Positions 44,837 through 59,631 of a DNA stretch of 64,000 bases are shown piece after piece. The stretch is from Homarus americanus (taxonomy: Eukaryota > Arthropoda > Malacostraca > Decapoda > Nephropidae). Position 1 is the stretch's first letter. Every line of letters begins with the position of its first letter. A program made the position numbers and the translations under genes. The stretch spans positions 1,285,530-1,349,529 of the forward strand of contig NW_024735554.1 of assembly GCF_018991925.1 (NCBI RefSeq), in the 5' to 3' direction. The notes under the pieces are model-generated. The model searched no databases. It had not been told where the DNA came from and worked only from the letters and a program-made list of their open reading frames with translations.

Positions 44837-45150
44837 TACAGCACAAGTGCATCACAACACAATAGGGTAACAGCACACTACAGTGGTGTACAGCACAAGT
44901 GCATCACAACACAATAGAACAACAACACACTACAGTGGTGTACAAAACAAGTGCATCACAACACAATAGAACAACAACACACTACAGTGGTGTACAGCAC
45001 AAGTGCATCACAACACAATAGAACAACAACACACTACAGTGGTGTACAGCACAAGTGCATCACAACACAATAGAACAACAACACACTACAGTGGTGTACA
45101 GCACAAGTGCATCACAACACAATAGAACAACAACACACTACACTGGAGTA
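44837..45150. repeat. 52-bp minisatellite at the gap edge (6 units)
   Basis: Units start at 44837, 44889, 44941, 44993, 45045 and 45097 and contain ACAGCACAAGTGCATCACAA and CACACTACAGTGG. Units differ at only a few bases. The array runs into the N gap, so its true length is unknown. Confidence 0.96.
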
Positions 45151-45721
45151 TAACACAAGACACACGACCCAGGTGACAGTCGTGATTAAGGCAGGGTCGC
45201 CCCGCCTCGCTAATACCATCACCTCCGACGCCTGAACCTTGAATTAATTAAGCCCCGTCTGCCTGGAGGCGAGAGGCGGCCTGGCTGGCACAAGATAAGC
45301 ATTGCTCCATGTGTGTCGAGTTATGGTCCACCACTCACAACATATCAGTATTATATTTTCACTAATCTTATTTTGTCTCGTAAAACAAATAATATAATGT
45401 ATCCTTTCAGTCTCTTTTTAATCTGATCAGAATATTACTTACCAGGTATTAGAGTAAAAATTTTGGCGGTATTACTCGTTGAGGAGAAGATGGCCAATAA
45501 AAAGCCTTAACCTGCTGACAGTTTAAGAATAATGATTTAGAGTCGCGCAGTGACCTTTAATCCTGGAAGCTTTACTCCTGAATAATCTCGACCAAACAGA
45601 AGAAAAATACCTCTGAAAAACCTAACCTAACCTAACCAACGAGAGTACTGTATATGGTAACAAGCTGTCATGTTTTGATTAATATAAATTTAAATGATCC
45701 TAGTTGGCAGTTCTCCCTCGT
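45151..45721. other. No gene recognised; short (AACCT)n before the repeat
   Basis: Nearly four units of AACCT at 45619-45637 lie about 85 bp before the point where the large repeat becomes visible. No target-site duplication or inverted repeat marks the junction. Confidence 0.5.
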
Positions 45722-47404
45722 GAACCATACCAACGTTACCTTCCACCCAGACAGCCCACCATGTCCCTGCAGGCACATAATATTAGCTCAGTATGATGTT
45801 ATGAACATACGAGTACTGTATACAATACAATCAACACCCCTACACTCAAAGGAAGTATTCAGTAATGGTAATAATCAACATCGTCCTCCCGTAAACGAGG
45901 AGGATTGGGTTTATTTACTTCGTCTCCAGCAGGACATATGTTAACATTATACAGCCTCGTAGAGTGACACACATATAAACGGTAAACTTGTTCTACTTTC
46001 GGCACTTAACCTGAAGCTCGTTTATCCATTCACTTCCAGAGACTGAAAACGCTGTCTCACTTTCTTTAGGTGTTAAAAGTTAAACCTTGAAGATGAAAGG
46101 CACTCAGGTGGGTTTAGGAATTCCTTGCACTTGAACTCGCTGTTTATGTTTCTCTTTGTGAATTAGGTTTTTGTGCCTCAACCTCCGTATTTGTTCCTTG
46201 GCCACTAGGAGTTTCAACCTCACTTCGCACTAGGACTATTAGCTTACCGCGTCATTGAGTCGTCTTCTGCTCCTCTAGCGTCCACGTTACGACAAGAATA
46301 TTTCAGAGTTACTAACCAATCGAATCTTGTTGTTTGAAGATAATAGCTGGAAGCTTTGATATTGAAACGCTGATAAACATATAAACTTTGTGACGAATAT
46401 CATTACGATAAAGGATTCCTGCCCAGGTAAATTTTAATAAGAAGAAAGCTACCATTTTTTCATGCAGTAAAATACCAACAAAAGGCCAAGATCCAATAAA
46501 GATTACGAGCTTTCAGAGGCACAATTCTTCCGGGATAAGTTTGCAATAGAAAGTGAAAATTTAAATTAATAAAATCTAGAAAACAAAAGCTTCAAGCCAA
46601 CCAGGTGCTCTTTGATCCCCTAACAAGTTTTCAAAAACAACCATAAAAAATATAATCTTCTGAGGCAATCATATAAAAGTTTAAGATCTTGCCTGTACAC
46701 AAATCCCGAGCTAAGACGTACACGATCTAAATATTCGTCTCCATAAACAAAACTATAACATAGTTGTGAAATAAATTGGTAAAAACATCGTAACCAATTA
46801 ATTACATGCCATAGGAGAACCATTGACACTTCAGGAAAAAATCTTTCAAAAGCCGATGGTTATAAGACTAAACAAAGAGAAGAGACGAGACAAATAAGCT
46901 CACAGACCAGCTTGGTTCCCATCATCCCACAAGATCCAAGGTAAGATTTTATCTCTCAACATCTCATTCCAGTGAGGGTAAACAGTTTCCCTCGCCTTGA
47001 TTGCTTACCAGTTGTGTTACGTCGTCCAACAGTTGTATTGTGCACCAAGTACGTCGTGTTGTTTTGGTTGTGTTCGGTTGTGTTGCATTGTCCACCAGTG
47101 GGTTCGAATCCTGGTGGGGTGAGTTGATTATATAAAAAAGTCCGCGTGCTTTATATATATATATATGACTGTTAAATTTTTTCTATACTCTTCGATTTTA
47201 AGTTATGTTCAGTAGACTATTGACCACGAATGGTAGTGTTGTGGTGTTGCGGTATTGTGGTGTAGTGTTGTGTTGTGGTGTTGCAGTGTGGTGTGTTGTA
47301 TTGTGATGTATTATATTGTGATAAAATATGTTATAATGTAATGTATTTGTTGTATTAAAGTTTTCTGTTGTATTATACTAGATTTTTGAGTTGTATTTTG
47401 ATAT

Positions 47405-47793
47405 GTGCTGCATGATGGCGCTATGTATTGTGCAGTGTAGTGTTGCAGGATGTATTATGGCGTTGTGTATTGTGCAGTGTAGTGTTGCAGGATGTATTAT
47501 GGCGTTGTGTATTGTGCAGTGTAGTGTTGCAGGATGTATTATGGCGCTGTGTATTGTGCAGTGTAGTGTTGCAGGATGTATTATGGCGTTGTGTATTGTG
47601 CGGTAGTGTTGCAGGATGTATTATGGCGTTGTGTATTGTGCAGTGTAGGTTGCAGGATGTATTATGGTTGTGTATTAGTGTAGTGTTGCAGGATGTATTA
47701 TGGTTGTGTATTGTGCAGTGTAGTGTTGCAGGATGTATTATGGCGTTGTGTATTGCAGTGTAGTGTTGCAGGATGTATTATGGGTTGTGTATT
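47405..47793. repeat. 42-bp minisatellite, second copy
   Basis: Same array as at 1684-2072, same unit number and same internal deletions. Confidence 0.9.
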
Positions 47794-48496
47794 ATGTAAT
47801 GGTACTAATGATAGTATGGTAGTATATTAATATGTTTGTAAGTGTAATAAGAGGTATAATGCAATGGTTAGTTACTTATATTAGTCTGATAGTTCTCGTG
47901 ATGATATTATCTTATTTAATCATCCTATTAAAACTATGACTTGAAATTGTGTTTTTCACTTTAAAGAATCCAATCTCTTCCTCTTCAATACGTCTGGAAA
48001 TATTCATCCGTTTTAACACGCAATGTCTGAGATTCACAGCGGTATTGATTTACTTTTGTTAACTCAATATTTTGTGTTATTTTTTGTGGTTGTTCTTGTT
48101 ATTGTTTTCTTGTGTTTGGTTTGTTGTTATTTATTGTGGTTTTGATTATTGTTTTCGTGATCTTTGTTGTTATTATTATTTTTTACGATTTCTTATCCAT
48201 GAAAATCCCGATTATTATTATTATTTTTATTTTTTTAATTTCCTATGATTTTACTTGTTTTATTTTGTTCTCTATCTGTTTTCCTCTTATTGGCCTATCT
48301 TTCTCCTCTTTATCCTCTCTTTCTACCTCTTTTCTCTCCTCACCAGCCTTCCTCTTTCTCCACCTCATCTCCTACCCATCTCCTTTCTAATCTTTCCTCC
48401 TCATTAGTTTCTTCTTTCTTTCTCCTCTTTCTATTCTTGCATGACCTTAAGCTTTTCAAGACTTTCGTTTATCTCTCTCTCGATTTATTTTACCTT

Positions 48497-48499
<3 letters not shown>

Positions 48500-48593
<94 letters not shown>
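48500..48593. repeat. AT microsatellite, second copy
   Basis: Same length as at 2779-2872. Confidence 0.97.
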
Positions 48594-48595
<2 letters not shown>

Positions 48596-50428
48596 TCTAT
48601 TTCCTTTCACTCGCTATATATTTCTCTCACTCTCTTTTTTTCGTGTGCCAATTTCCTGAATGACCCGAGCCTTTCTGGATGCAAATGTTTTCTTTTGGTT
48701 GTATATGTTTGCATCACCTCCAGGCACGCACCAACAATAAAAGGAACACTGGTGACCAAAGCTTAAACAAGTAGCTCAGAGACACTATAATTACCCAAGA
48801 CATGACCTTTTGACCGCAGGTGTGGAGTTATAATGAAAAAGCTACCTTAGTTAAATCACGACCTTAAAGACAGCCTATACCAGGAAACGTCTTTTTGAGT
48901 TATGGAAGTTAGTTTATGTGTATGTAATGGCTTGGTTATTAAGAGAGAAAGAGTTGGGTTTTGAATCATTAGAGAGTATGAGTTAAGTATTCCCCAAATA
49001 GGTCGTTTGTAATGGTAACTACACAAGAGGTAGTTTAAGTCAAGGATTATTACAGAGACAGTGAGGTAGCTCCTTAAGAGGCCATAAGTCACAGTGGTTC
49101 AGTTAGTCACAATAATTCCGCGTTAGTCGGCTATATGTTAAAAGATAGAATCAGCCATGAAACTAAAGCTTACTATTACTGAATGATGGTGCAGGACTGA
49201 CTGGTATTCAAGAAAATACTTATACGTATTAAAAGCCGTACTGTTCGTAATTTTAAGTAGTGATTTTAAGTGTATGATCTTATTAGTATACTTAACGTTG
49301 GTTCGGAACTGCTTTTAATTTAGATATAATTTTTTTCACGAGTTTCTATCTCATAATTTCAAGTATTGATGTCATGTGCAAGATTTCAGTGTACACATAT
49401 AATGACTTTAATTGTTGCAGAGATACATTATAAATCAGCATTAACGTAACACAAATATTCCAGAAATGTGAGTGTGGACCAGTTTAGTCACTACATAAGT
49501 CGAGAATTTAGTCTGAAAATTTATCCAAGGTGTTGGTGTGCCACAGTATGTTCGTTCATGTGAGGAAACTGTCCACCAAGTGACTCTTACTAACACTGAG
49601 CAAGGCGCACCAAAGACTATTAGTTCCCGACACAGTCTTTTCCCAAGAGGTTTTACACCAGTAACTGCCATAACGCCGGGCTGGTGGCCTCCTAAAAGCC
49701 TCTACGAGACTACCACCACCGTGTGTAGGTGTTAATCCTTACGTAATGGACAGATTCACCCCATCAATAGGTCACCTGGGCTACTTATCGCCCCAAGAGC
49801 GTATTAGACTGTTAATTACTGAAGCGACAACATTACTTAACCTTTTTTTCTAATAATCACTGCACTATAGATCACCCAAGACTAGCCTCATTACTCAGCT
49901 ATAACTTACACGTCACCTACAGTATATTTACTACGAGAACGTCTTGGTGGTTGTGCCTGAACTGTGTCCACGGGATTTACCACCTGAGCTCCACCCACAT
50001 CAGTGCCCCCATCTTATAGATCACCCACAACTTCCTAGTTTCCTCTTTAACTATATAAAACTAAAATACAGATTGAGGTGTTCACTGGCGATAAAGAAAA
50101 CGGTGTTGCGGTCATCACTCTTTACACACATACACACACAATCCTTTGTTACATGTCTCTCTATTAAGTTACCTGTCATAGGAAGCTCAGGTATCATCAG
50201 AATATTATTAGTGTATCCTTTACTGTATTTAAGTATGATAGGAATATTTACATCATTATAATATGTCGTCGTTTCCGAGACACTAAGATGAAAAACTACT
50301 TCCATCACGGTACGACAACAACACCGACCAAAATATTGCTTTTCCCAGGTGATTTATTCTTGACAGTTATATTACTTCTGCCATTGATTTATTAGTGTCC
50401 AGGAAAACATAGGAGGAGTCACACTACT

Positions 50429-50957
50429 CTCCTCCATCAACTCTCCAACACTTCCCCAACACTTCCCTAACGTTACCTTCCCTGACACTTCCCAACACTT
50501 CCATCACCTATCCAATAATTCAACACTTTCATCAACTTCCAACATCCTAACACTATCCCAAATCTTTAACATTCCAAAATCCTAACACTCATCAACTCTC
50601 CAACACGTCCAACACTATCCCAACATCTTTCAACACATCAACACATCCCAACACTCCCCATCAACTTCAACACATCCCTAACACTCCCCATCAACTCTCA
50701 ACACATCCCTAACACTATCCCAACATCTTCAACACATTCCCAACACATCCCTAACACTTCCCCATCAACTCTCCAACACATCCCTAACACTATCCCAACA
50801 TCTTTCAACACATTCCCAACACATCCCTAACACTCATCAACTTCAACATCCCAACACTATCCCAACATCTTCAACACATTCCCAACACATCCCTAACACT
50901 CCCCATCAACTCTCCAACACATCCCCAACACTTACCCAACATTTCCTCAACACTCTT
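50429..50957. repeat. C/A-rich minisatellite, second copy
   Basis: Same tract as at 4708-5236. Confidence 0.85.
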
Positions 50958-52893
50958 CCGGAGATACTTCAACGGCTCACCTCTACTAATATGGCAATAC
51001 ATCTCACTCTAATCCAGTATATAAATAATACATAAAGTTCTAACCTAATTTTAATTGTTGATGGACTTGTGTAATTATTAATATTATTAGGCGCAGAAGG
51101 ACCCAAGATATTGAAGTGCAGTAATATATCATTAAAATATAGTTCACAAACACACACTCAACTTAGGGCACCAATGTTGACCTGATCTTTGGAATGAATC
51201 TGTTTTAATACTTCAGCCTCTTTGTCTGTCAACATTAATATGCACAAGAAGGCGTAAATAAATGTGTTCTTGTAAATAAAACACTTGGATAATGCTCACG
51301 TAAATAGAACACTGAGGTAATTGTGTTTATCTTTGTTCGTGATGCTTACCCAATTATTAACATATAAATGAACTGTTTAATATTGCAAACATGATCCTAC
51401 ATTGATAATTAGCTTTGTAATCTAGTCTGAAATGAAGAGGAAAATAATGATACTGTCAGCATTTTTTTAATTAGGTAAAGGTTCAAACAGGCATGGTAAT
51501 TAGGTAAAGGTTCAAACAGGCATGTCAGCATTTTATTTTTATTTATTTTTATAAATTAAGTAAAGATTCAAGTGAGCATTTAATCGACAATTTCATGAGA
51601 TAGTTTCCCAGAACTAACATGACGAACACAGCTCATGAACTATAACTAGCCGTCAGTTTCTCCTATGTGAACTTTCCTCATATTTTGACTTTTATATCTA
51701 AAGTTGCTGCTAAACTTGGCTAAAACTTTCCATAAAAGTTCTTTAGGTGGCGCTCTTTCAAATTTATGTCCCACGCTATCGTATCCTGTCCAAGATAGCT
51801 GTTGTTACTTTGATAAAATGGAACAAAATTTAAATATATTTGCTTGAAACTTATTTATTTGTTTTCCTGTAAACTTGTCAAAAAAAGTTTCTGATGGTTG
51901 TCTTTCCATCTTGTGATCGAAGTAAGTGTTTTCATCCCATCCCAAGGACTGTCGACTTATTATTGCTGTGGAATAATTGCGTGTAACATTAAGCTTGGCT
52001 TGGTGCCTAATACCCTAACTGGGATATTTTTCACTCTCAATAACGACATAAACATAACCGGGTTTACCTTTAAAGTTATGTCATTCTTTATCAAAACGTA
52101 CATTTGATATATTTCTATCAATGTTCTAACTCTGTGATACTAAGACCACCAGCATATTGCCCTCAGTATTCCAGTTACTTATGCTATTTCACAATTCAAC
52201 ATCGTAATCTACCTCAAGCAGTTTTCCAGAGCACCTCCAAAACGCCTTCAGACAATTCAACTCTTAACACCATTATTATCTCCATGGTCTGATCATATAT
52301 ATTCAGAATGTTTGGAGCATCATATAATTTTCAAGAGTTAAACGATTCCTCCAAAACAATTTCTACAATATCTCTACTGCACTTCAAAAATACATTACCT
52401 TATTCTAGATTGCAAAAGTTTCCGGTATATTTTATACATGTTATGGTATAACTCAGTATATTATCCCAGAGCTACAGTTCATACATTCATATATCGTCAA
52501 GGGTTTATCATTGACATACTGTAAATCCTGTTTCAAGAGTTACGGATTACGACAATATAATTTACCGTCTAATAATTCAATATAATCCACCGAGAACTTC
52601 CGAACAGTCATAATTATGCTCGGCACTGTGGACCCGAGACAACAATATTATAATTTATTGTCATCTACATAATCCTTCGCTAATGAGAACATCCGCGGCG
52701 ATAATTACGTTGTTGTCATTAGATCTTAGTCACAGCCTCAAAGGATGATGCGGTTCTACCTCCCACGTGACCATCAAAGAGTCGGAGTGGTATCTGAGAC
52801 GCTTATCAGCTTATACACGTCATGGTAGAATGGATGTTGACAATGATACCTACCCTACCTACACCCCAGTATGTTCTCGTCAATGGTTATAAT

Positions 52894-52894
<1 letters not shown>

Positions 52895-52933
<39 letters not shown>
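52895..52933. repeat. CA microsatellite, second copy
   Basis: Same as 7174-7212; the TG tract and GACA tract follow at 53170-53202 and 53592-53633. Confidence 0.96.
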
Positions 52934-52937
<4 letters not shown>

Positions 52938-53164
52938 CCACACACCTCAAATTTACTACCACTTTCTCAAAATCTATGGAGTTATGATTCTAAAATATAT
53001 ATCAAGAGTTATGTTTTAAGGCATAGGTGTTAAGTTCAGGTTAATCTAGTCTAAGCAAGTAACATAACAGGTAATGTTGGGTGTTGTTCCCTTTAGCATT
53101 ATGTTGTTGAAATTCACTTACAGTTATCACGCTCACTAGACATTCTGCAGGTGCTACATTATGT

Positions 53165-53204
<40 letters not shown>

Positions 53205-53948
53205 AGAGGTTGGTAGATGTATGGTTGTGAAAATTACGGTTAATATCTAATTTCATGATTTATTTCTATTAAATACACTAAATACATATCAATAAGTATA
53301 CTGTACACATATATTAGACACATGTTAGAGGAGTCTTGTAGTATATTTGAAAACCATCAGAAATCCTTACTGGGAATATCCTAGAGAACATAATGACGAC
53401 TTATCATGGTCACGCGAATGGCCTTTGATGCTGTGGCCTTGATCTTTACTAATTGCTATATAAAGCCAGAGATTTCAGGTAAGAACAAGATTATTGAAGG
53501 TACCACAAGTGTATTTCCAGAGACTTTGATGGCAAATGCATAAGGGATCAGGTAAGAGCAATCAGGAATTACATGATTTAATAAAGGAAAAAGACAGACA
53601 GACAGACAGATTGACAGACAGACAGACAGACAGATGAGTTCAGTTCAAGGCGTAAGATGTTGAGTGAAGGATGAGAGTAATTATTAATTTGCCTTGAACA
53701 TGGATGCATTATTTTCTGACACATTCATACAGTACTTTTTTGACGACGCCGCGCCAGACGATTCTATTCAGTGTAAAGAGGACCCCATACACAAGAGGTT
53801 AAACGAGCTAATAATAAATGTTATTAAGAGTCTATCCTGGCTTGGGTTCAAAACTTCCTACCTTGCTGTTCGCACTCCTCACCATGTTTACCTGTGTTTC
53901 ATATCACTAGCAAGTCTACGGACTTGGCGCACCCACATTCAACTACAA

Positions 53949-53949
<1 letters not shown>

Positions 53950-54032
<83 letters not shown>
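53950..54032. repeat. AT microsatellite, second copy
   Basis: Same length as at 8229-8311. Confidence 0.97.
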
Positions 54033-54034
<2 letters not shown>

Positions 54035-54271
54035 AATTAAAAGGTAGCTCTCTAGAACCTAGAATTGCACTGACATCCTAGTGTCATGTTTCATGCAGCC
54101 AGTCAAGGGTATAATTCTTGTGGTGGTCGGGTGTAAGCACACTTTGATGCCCAGGTATACTTTCATTGGGGATTTATCTTTGCGTCGCCTCATCCAATGT
54201 ACAATTTCATGATTATGGTTTTATTGTGACAAAAACTTTAGATGACAATGTGTTTTACTGCTTTATTCCTG

Positions 54272-54516
54272 GGTATAACTGTCAGCCTTGGAGATATAAC
54301 TGTCAGCCTTGAGATATAACTGTCAGCCTTGGAGATATAACAGTCAGTCTTAGAGGTATAACTACCAACCCTGGAGATATAACTGTCAGCCTTGAATAAA
54401 TGTCAGTCCTGGAGATATAACTGTCAGCCTTGGAGATATAACTGTGTCTTGGAGATATAACTGTCAGTCTTGAAATACAACTGTCAGCTTTGGAGATATA
54501 ACCATGACCTTCAATA
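54272..54516. repeat. 21-bp minisatellite, second copy
   Basis: Same array as at 8551-8795, including its irregular units. Confidence 0.9.
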
Positions 54517-55009
54517 AATATATATCACTAACAGACAGACACACCACATATACAGTACAGTTACCATTGATCTAAATATAATCCACTTCACGTCTGATAT
54601 GATGCGGGTAAAGATAATTTCTGTCATTCTCTACTATGGTTATTCAAATTGGCTTAAACAGATAATGAAAAAAATATGTTAAAGATCAATATTTTAGTAC
54701 AATCACGACATTACTGTAATTGTTTGTATAATAATTAAGTTACAATTAAGTTTATTTCATACCAGTGTAAAATTACAAGTATCGCCAACTGCCCGTGTTA
54801 ATGTTACCTGTCGGTGTGCAAGTAAGTCAGAGAAGATAACGTTGGTTTATATAACTCTGGTATTATGCTCCGTGTGGGGGTATATGTTTAGTCTGAAATG
54901 TTAGACGTGTTTTCCAGTGCCTTGTCAGATTTATATATCTGAATAGGAACCAAACAAAGTTAAATATTAATCTCATATGCAAATTAATTTTTTTGAATAT
55001 AACCCACAG

Positions 55010-55075
55010 TTGGAAGAATTGGTAAAGGTTCGTGATCAGCTGAGAGCAACACTGGAGGCTGTGTGTGCTGAGATT
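55010..55075 (+). CDS. Candidate 66-bp coiled-coil exon, second copy
   Basis: Identical to 9289-9354 with the same acceptor and GTAAGT donor. If the large repeat is a false duplication, this is the same exon counted twice; if real, the gene would have a duplicated in-frame phase 0/0 exon. Confidence 0.42.
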
Positions 55076-56285
55076 GTAAGTAGGAGATGAAAGTCCTTGC
55101 CCAGTACAACACAAAGAAAGCAACACTCGCAGCATAAAGACCTCGGCTGTCTAGGAGCGAGAGAAGGGGAATTGGAGAGACTTAGTTTCAGTAGATCACA
55201 GGACCCAACAAGTTCCTGGAAGTGGGTTCAGTCATCGTCGTCACCGTAACAGTGTCATTATCTGGGTCATTACCTGGCCTGATCACCTCTCAGCTTGTCA
55301 TCGCTTCCTCTCATGTTCGTGCTGAGCGACGGCCCGTAACATTACACGACACACCTTTGATGACTTTGTAAATAAGTTGACAGAATGTTTAATTAAGAGA
55401 ATGAGCGAAAGACAGGCAGCTAGATAAAGTAAGGCAGCGATACACAGACCGCAAGGCAGAGTTAAAGAGAGATAGATAGCTAGAGAGAGAGAGGAAGGGG
55501 TTGAGGAGATGAAGGGTGCGGCAAGTAGCATGCTATCTACAGCCATCCATCTCTAACTTTGTCTTGTAATCTGTGTATCTTGTTTTCGTTGTCTTGCTGC
55601 CTATCTTTCGCTCATTCTCTTTTAAACATTTTATGAAGTCATTTACAAAAATTACCAAAGCGTGTTGTGTAATGTACCTACGTATCCCAGCAAGAACAGA
55701 GAGACTGTTGTATACCATCCCTAGTACCCACTTTTCCAGTAGAGTAACCCCAAACACTAGGTCGATCACCTCGCCGCCACCTGACCATCTGATGCGCTAT
55801 ACTGTCATGTAACTTCACGACGATGTACGGCCGATTACCCAATGTGAACCCACTGTAAGGAGCCAGAAGATGAAGAACTCGTGGAAATGATAATGATAAT
55901 AATAATAATGCTGAGCGATTGCAGATTCGATTTGCTTTTCATAGAAATTTTGTGTTCTGCGAATTGACGAAATTTGTAGTCTAGTCTCATAACTTGGAAA
56001 TCAAATAAAAATATTCTTCCTTATCAACTGCAGTGTTAATATACTGATAGTTGAACGTGATAATTATTAATACATGGAGAAATAGATCAAATTCGTATCC
56101 TTAGAAAATAAATGTACAATAAGGTAAGATGAGGAGTGATAAACTTGAGTAGAGACAAAATTATTACATTTAAAGAAATCAAAAGAAATGTAATCTTCCT
56201 TCTTCCTCTGTTACTTGATTTTTTCTTTAATAAGATGAGAAGGAGAGAAGGTCATTGAGAAATAAGTGTGAGAGGGTGAGAAAGG

Positions 56286-56287
<2 letters not shown>

Positions 56288-56341
<54 letters not shown>
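56288..56341. repeat. CA microsatellite, second copy
   Basis: Same length as at 10567-10620. Confidence 0.97.
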
Positions 56342-56343
<2 letters not shown>

Positions 56344-56825
56344 TAGAAATAGACACAAATTGAGATTAAGAGGAGCGAGGCAGGTTGTCCCAACACGTGG
56401 GTGCCATCAATAACTGGAGGAGATATCAAAGTGGTGAAGCGCGCCTGGGGTGATGATGCCTCTTGTGGCCTGGCCTGCCCCATGTGGGTTTGATTATTCC
56501 TGTTACTTTTTCACTGTTAACCCATTTATCAAAACATATCGTCATCAAATGTTTCTTAATACAAAATTAGTGTAACTATTTGTTATGGTTTTTGCTTTTT
56601 ATAAATTAGATATTTTGTGGAGTTGAGAAATGAAAATCATTTGTTTAAACTAGCTGTCGGTTAAAGTGATGTAATTAACCGTGCGTGTTCCTGGGAAGAC
56701 ATATGTGATAGCTGTCTCTATACGTCGATAAACCAAAGAAATATTTATAGTTATCCCGTATTTGCTCTTACCTACAGTAACGGCACTCGGATTTTGTTGT
56801 TTGTTGTTGGGTTGTTTATCAGCCC

Positions 56826-57721
56826 TGGTTGAGCTGCCTTCAAAAGCATGTGCTACCGCTGGATCCTCCAGTCTCTTGGTGTGAATGCCTTCTTCGAGGC
56901 TTGTTACCTGCCGTTTTGAGGTGACATGAAGGAGAGTTTGGCCTTGACGAGCCGATATTCTGTGTCACAGTAATCTGAGCCACGCATGGCTCAGGTGATG
57001 ACGATATCTCGGCTCTCCTTTCTGACAATGTTATAGTCAATGAGATGCCAATGTTTGGACCGTGGGTGTTGCCAAGAACCCTTGAACTTATCGGCCTGCC
57101 TAAACAAGGTATTGGTGACAGTGAGGTTGTGTTCAGCAGACCTGCTGAAGAGAAGTAGGCCGTTGTTATTACACTTGCCTACCTGTTTCTCCCAATGATT
57201 CCCTGCCATATGTCAGCATCTTCCAACTCTGGCATTGAAGTCACCTAGAGCACAACCTTATCTTCTCTATAGAGGTTAGCTCTCTCAAAAACTCGGCGTA
57301 AAAGGACCCGTGATGATTTCCTCTGCATCCAGTGTTGGGGCGTATGCACTGATGATTCAATGATCGGAGACATGAGGCGCCTTGATCCCTACAGGCTTCA
57401 GTTAGCCAATGCAGGATGGATTGGCGAACGGCAAAGCCAACCCGTAAATACAGTTCCTCTCCACAGCAGGTTTACCCTTCCAGAAGAAGGTACAGCCGGA
57501 CTCCTGTTCTGTGAGTCGACCCCGTCTGGGAGCCTGGACTCACTAATGGCTGCTATGTCGATGCTATACCTAGATAGCTTTTGCCACAAGGGCACTTTTT
57601 TCAGGATGGTCATTTGGGCCAGTATCCAGAAGGGTCCTGACATTCCATGCCGCGACCTTAAGGGGTTGTTTAGTTTGTTTTTGCTTTGATCTGTGATTAT
57701 GATTGTTTTCGATAGCATAAG
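56826..57721 (-). pseudogene. Decayed LINE endonuclease, second copy
   Basis: Same sequence and same frameshifts as at 11105-12000, so it is not an independent insertion. Confidence 0.85.
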
Positions 57722-58252
57722 AATGACCTTACTGGTGCGGTTGACCAGTCTGGTTGATGTTTTAGGCAGCCTATGTTTAGGGCACCTTTTCTAACTCCCT
57801 CCCCATGTGGGTAAGCAGAGGCTCGAAAGGGCTGCTCAGTCGCACAGACAGAACCAGATTTCACTGCTGCCTAGATCCCAGTACATAACAACCATCTTAT
57901 CTGTGCCGCCCATGTGCAGAGTTGTGACTAGAGACTCCTGGCAGGCATCTCTATCTGTCCCTGTCGCCATCTCCGTCGCCATAGGACATTTGGGGGATAG
58001 GGTTTGATAAAGATGATAAGTATGATGAACTGGATGATGGCTGCGCATGAGTTGATTTATGTGGTGAGGCAGGAGTGCATGTACTTTGCAATGACTGGAG
58101 AGAGGAGGTGCAATGGACTGCTGATAGCGCAGTTTGTTGGGTTTCGCCTTTGTAGCCTGTCCATCTTGCATTGCTTTCATCCACCGAGATAGTAGTTGGG
58201 CTCCCATGTTGGTCACCTCTTCCGCCTATTCCGTCGTTGGGGTTCTACTGGA

Positions 58253-58309
<57 letters not shown>

Positions 58310-58310
<1 letters not shown>

Positions 58311-58718
58311 CGTCAGCTAGAGAAGGTACAGAAAAGGGCCTGCAGAATCATGCTCGGCGCAGAATACTCCGCCACACCAACGCTCTTCCACCCTGGAAAT
58401 GCCATCCCCAGTGACCTCCACCACCAAGCACTGGAAAGGTTTGGCCGTGGACTACTGCACCACCCTGCCATCGCCTGCCACCTGCAGCCCCCACCCAACT
58501 CGCGCAGTCCGCCACTACAACAAAATTCAGCCCATAAGAGCCCGCACCGATAGATATAAGAACAGCACCATCCCATCTATTGTTAAAATAATAAACAACT
58601 CCTGATTTATGTACTGCACAGCCCTGTAAATGTATTCAATGCATATTATATCATTATGTCTAAATTAAATGTAAGTCTGTATATTTTCAGCCACCGGCTG
58701 CAACTCTATAATAAACCG

Positions 58719-58720
<2 letters not shown>
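58310..58720 (+). mobile_element. 5'-truncated LINE with hairpin tail, second copy
   Basis: Same as 12589-12999, with the same CA flanks at 58264-58309 and 58721-58757 and the same single frameshift. It should not be counted as a separate transposition event. Confidence 0.85.
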
Positions 58721-58759
<39 letters not shown>

Positions 58760-58970
58760 CTTTGATGTTAAATTCGTATTGGTGATATTTTTATTATTTT
58801 AGATCATTATTTTTATTAACATTAACACTAAGATTTGATTAAGGTCTTGTACAAGTTGTTGAATCTCAGGTTTTATTTCGCCGAAGCTGAAAGTTCGTTT
58901 AGTATTCTGAGACACAGCTTCCGACCACCACTTTATGCTTATTGCTTCCATGACTTATAAGAGCCTCCTT

Positions 58971-59266
58971 TTGTGTTTGTTGTCTCTGTTTCTGCCTGTC
59001 TCTGTCTCTTTTTCCCTCCTCTCTCCTCTTTCTCTCATTCTGCGCCCTCAACCAGCCATCATTATTCATCTTTGTTTTGCTCTCCTTATTAAGTCTATTC
59101 TTACTTCTGTTTGCCTCAACCCCTTTATACCTCCTTCCTCCTCTCTCTCTCTCTCTTTCTCGCCCTCACACTCTTTCGATCTATCCCTCTCTCACTGTTT
59201 ATCTTTCTCTCTTTCTCTAACTCTCTTTCTTGTGTCTCCGTCACCCACTGTCAACACTCTCTAATC
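58971..59266. other. Pyrimidine-rich tract, second copy
   Basis: Same as 13250-13545. Confidence 0.7.
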
Positions 59267-59520
59267 TAAGGTAGGTTGATCCAACTTCCTCTTAATGTGT
59301 CAAACCATGAGCCTCAGAGAGATAGAGAATATCTTGTTCTGTAATGTATTTCCAAGAGCGAGGACTTCTTTCACTATTGGTGTTAACAGAAGTAAGCTCT
59401 ACCCAGTGGTGTCAGGAGCTTAAAAAGACAGACTCAACACCATCAGCTGGAAATACTTGTGTAATGATTCTTTAACCTAGAAATCTTCCCAACACTACAT
59501 CCAGTAATATTTGCCTTGCC

Positions 59521-59631
59521 TACCAAACCAAACCAAACCAAACCAAACTAAACTCAAACCCAAACTAAACTAAACTAAACTAAACCAACCCAACCCAACC
59601 TAACCCAACCCAACCTAATCAACCTAATCAA
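59521..59631. repeat. Pentamer array, second copy
   Basis: Same as 13800-13910. Confidence 0.9.

Noticed and set aside
44837..45150. CRISPR-like array at the gap edge
   Set aside because: Contiguous 52-bp units with no spacers; an ordinary minisatellite.
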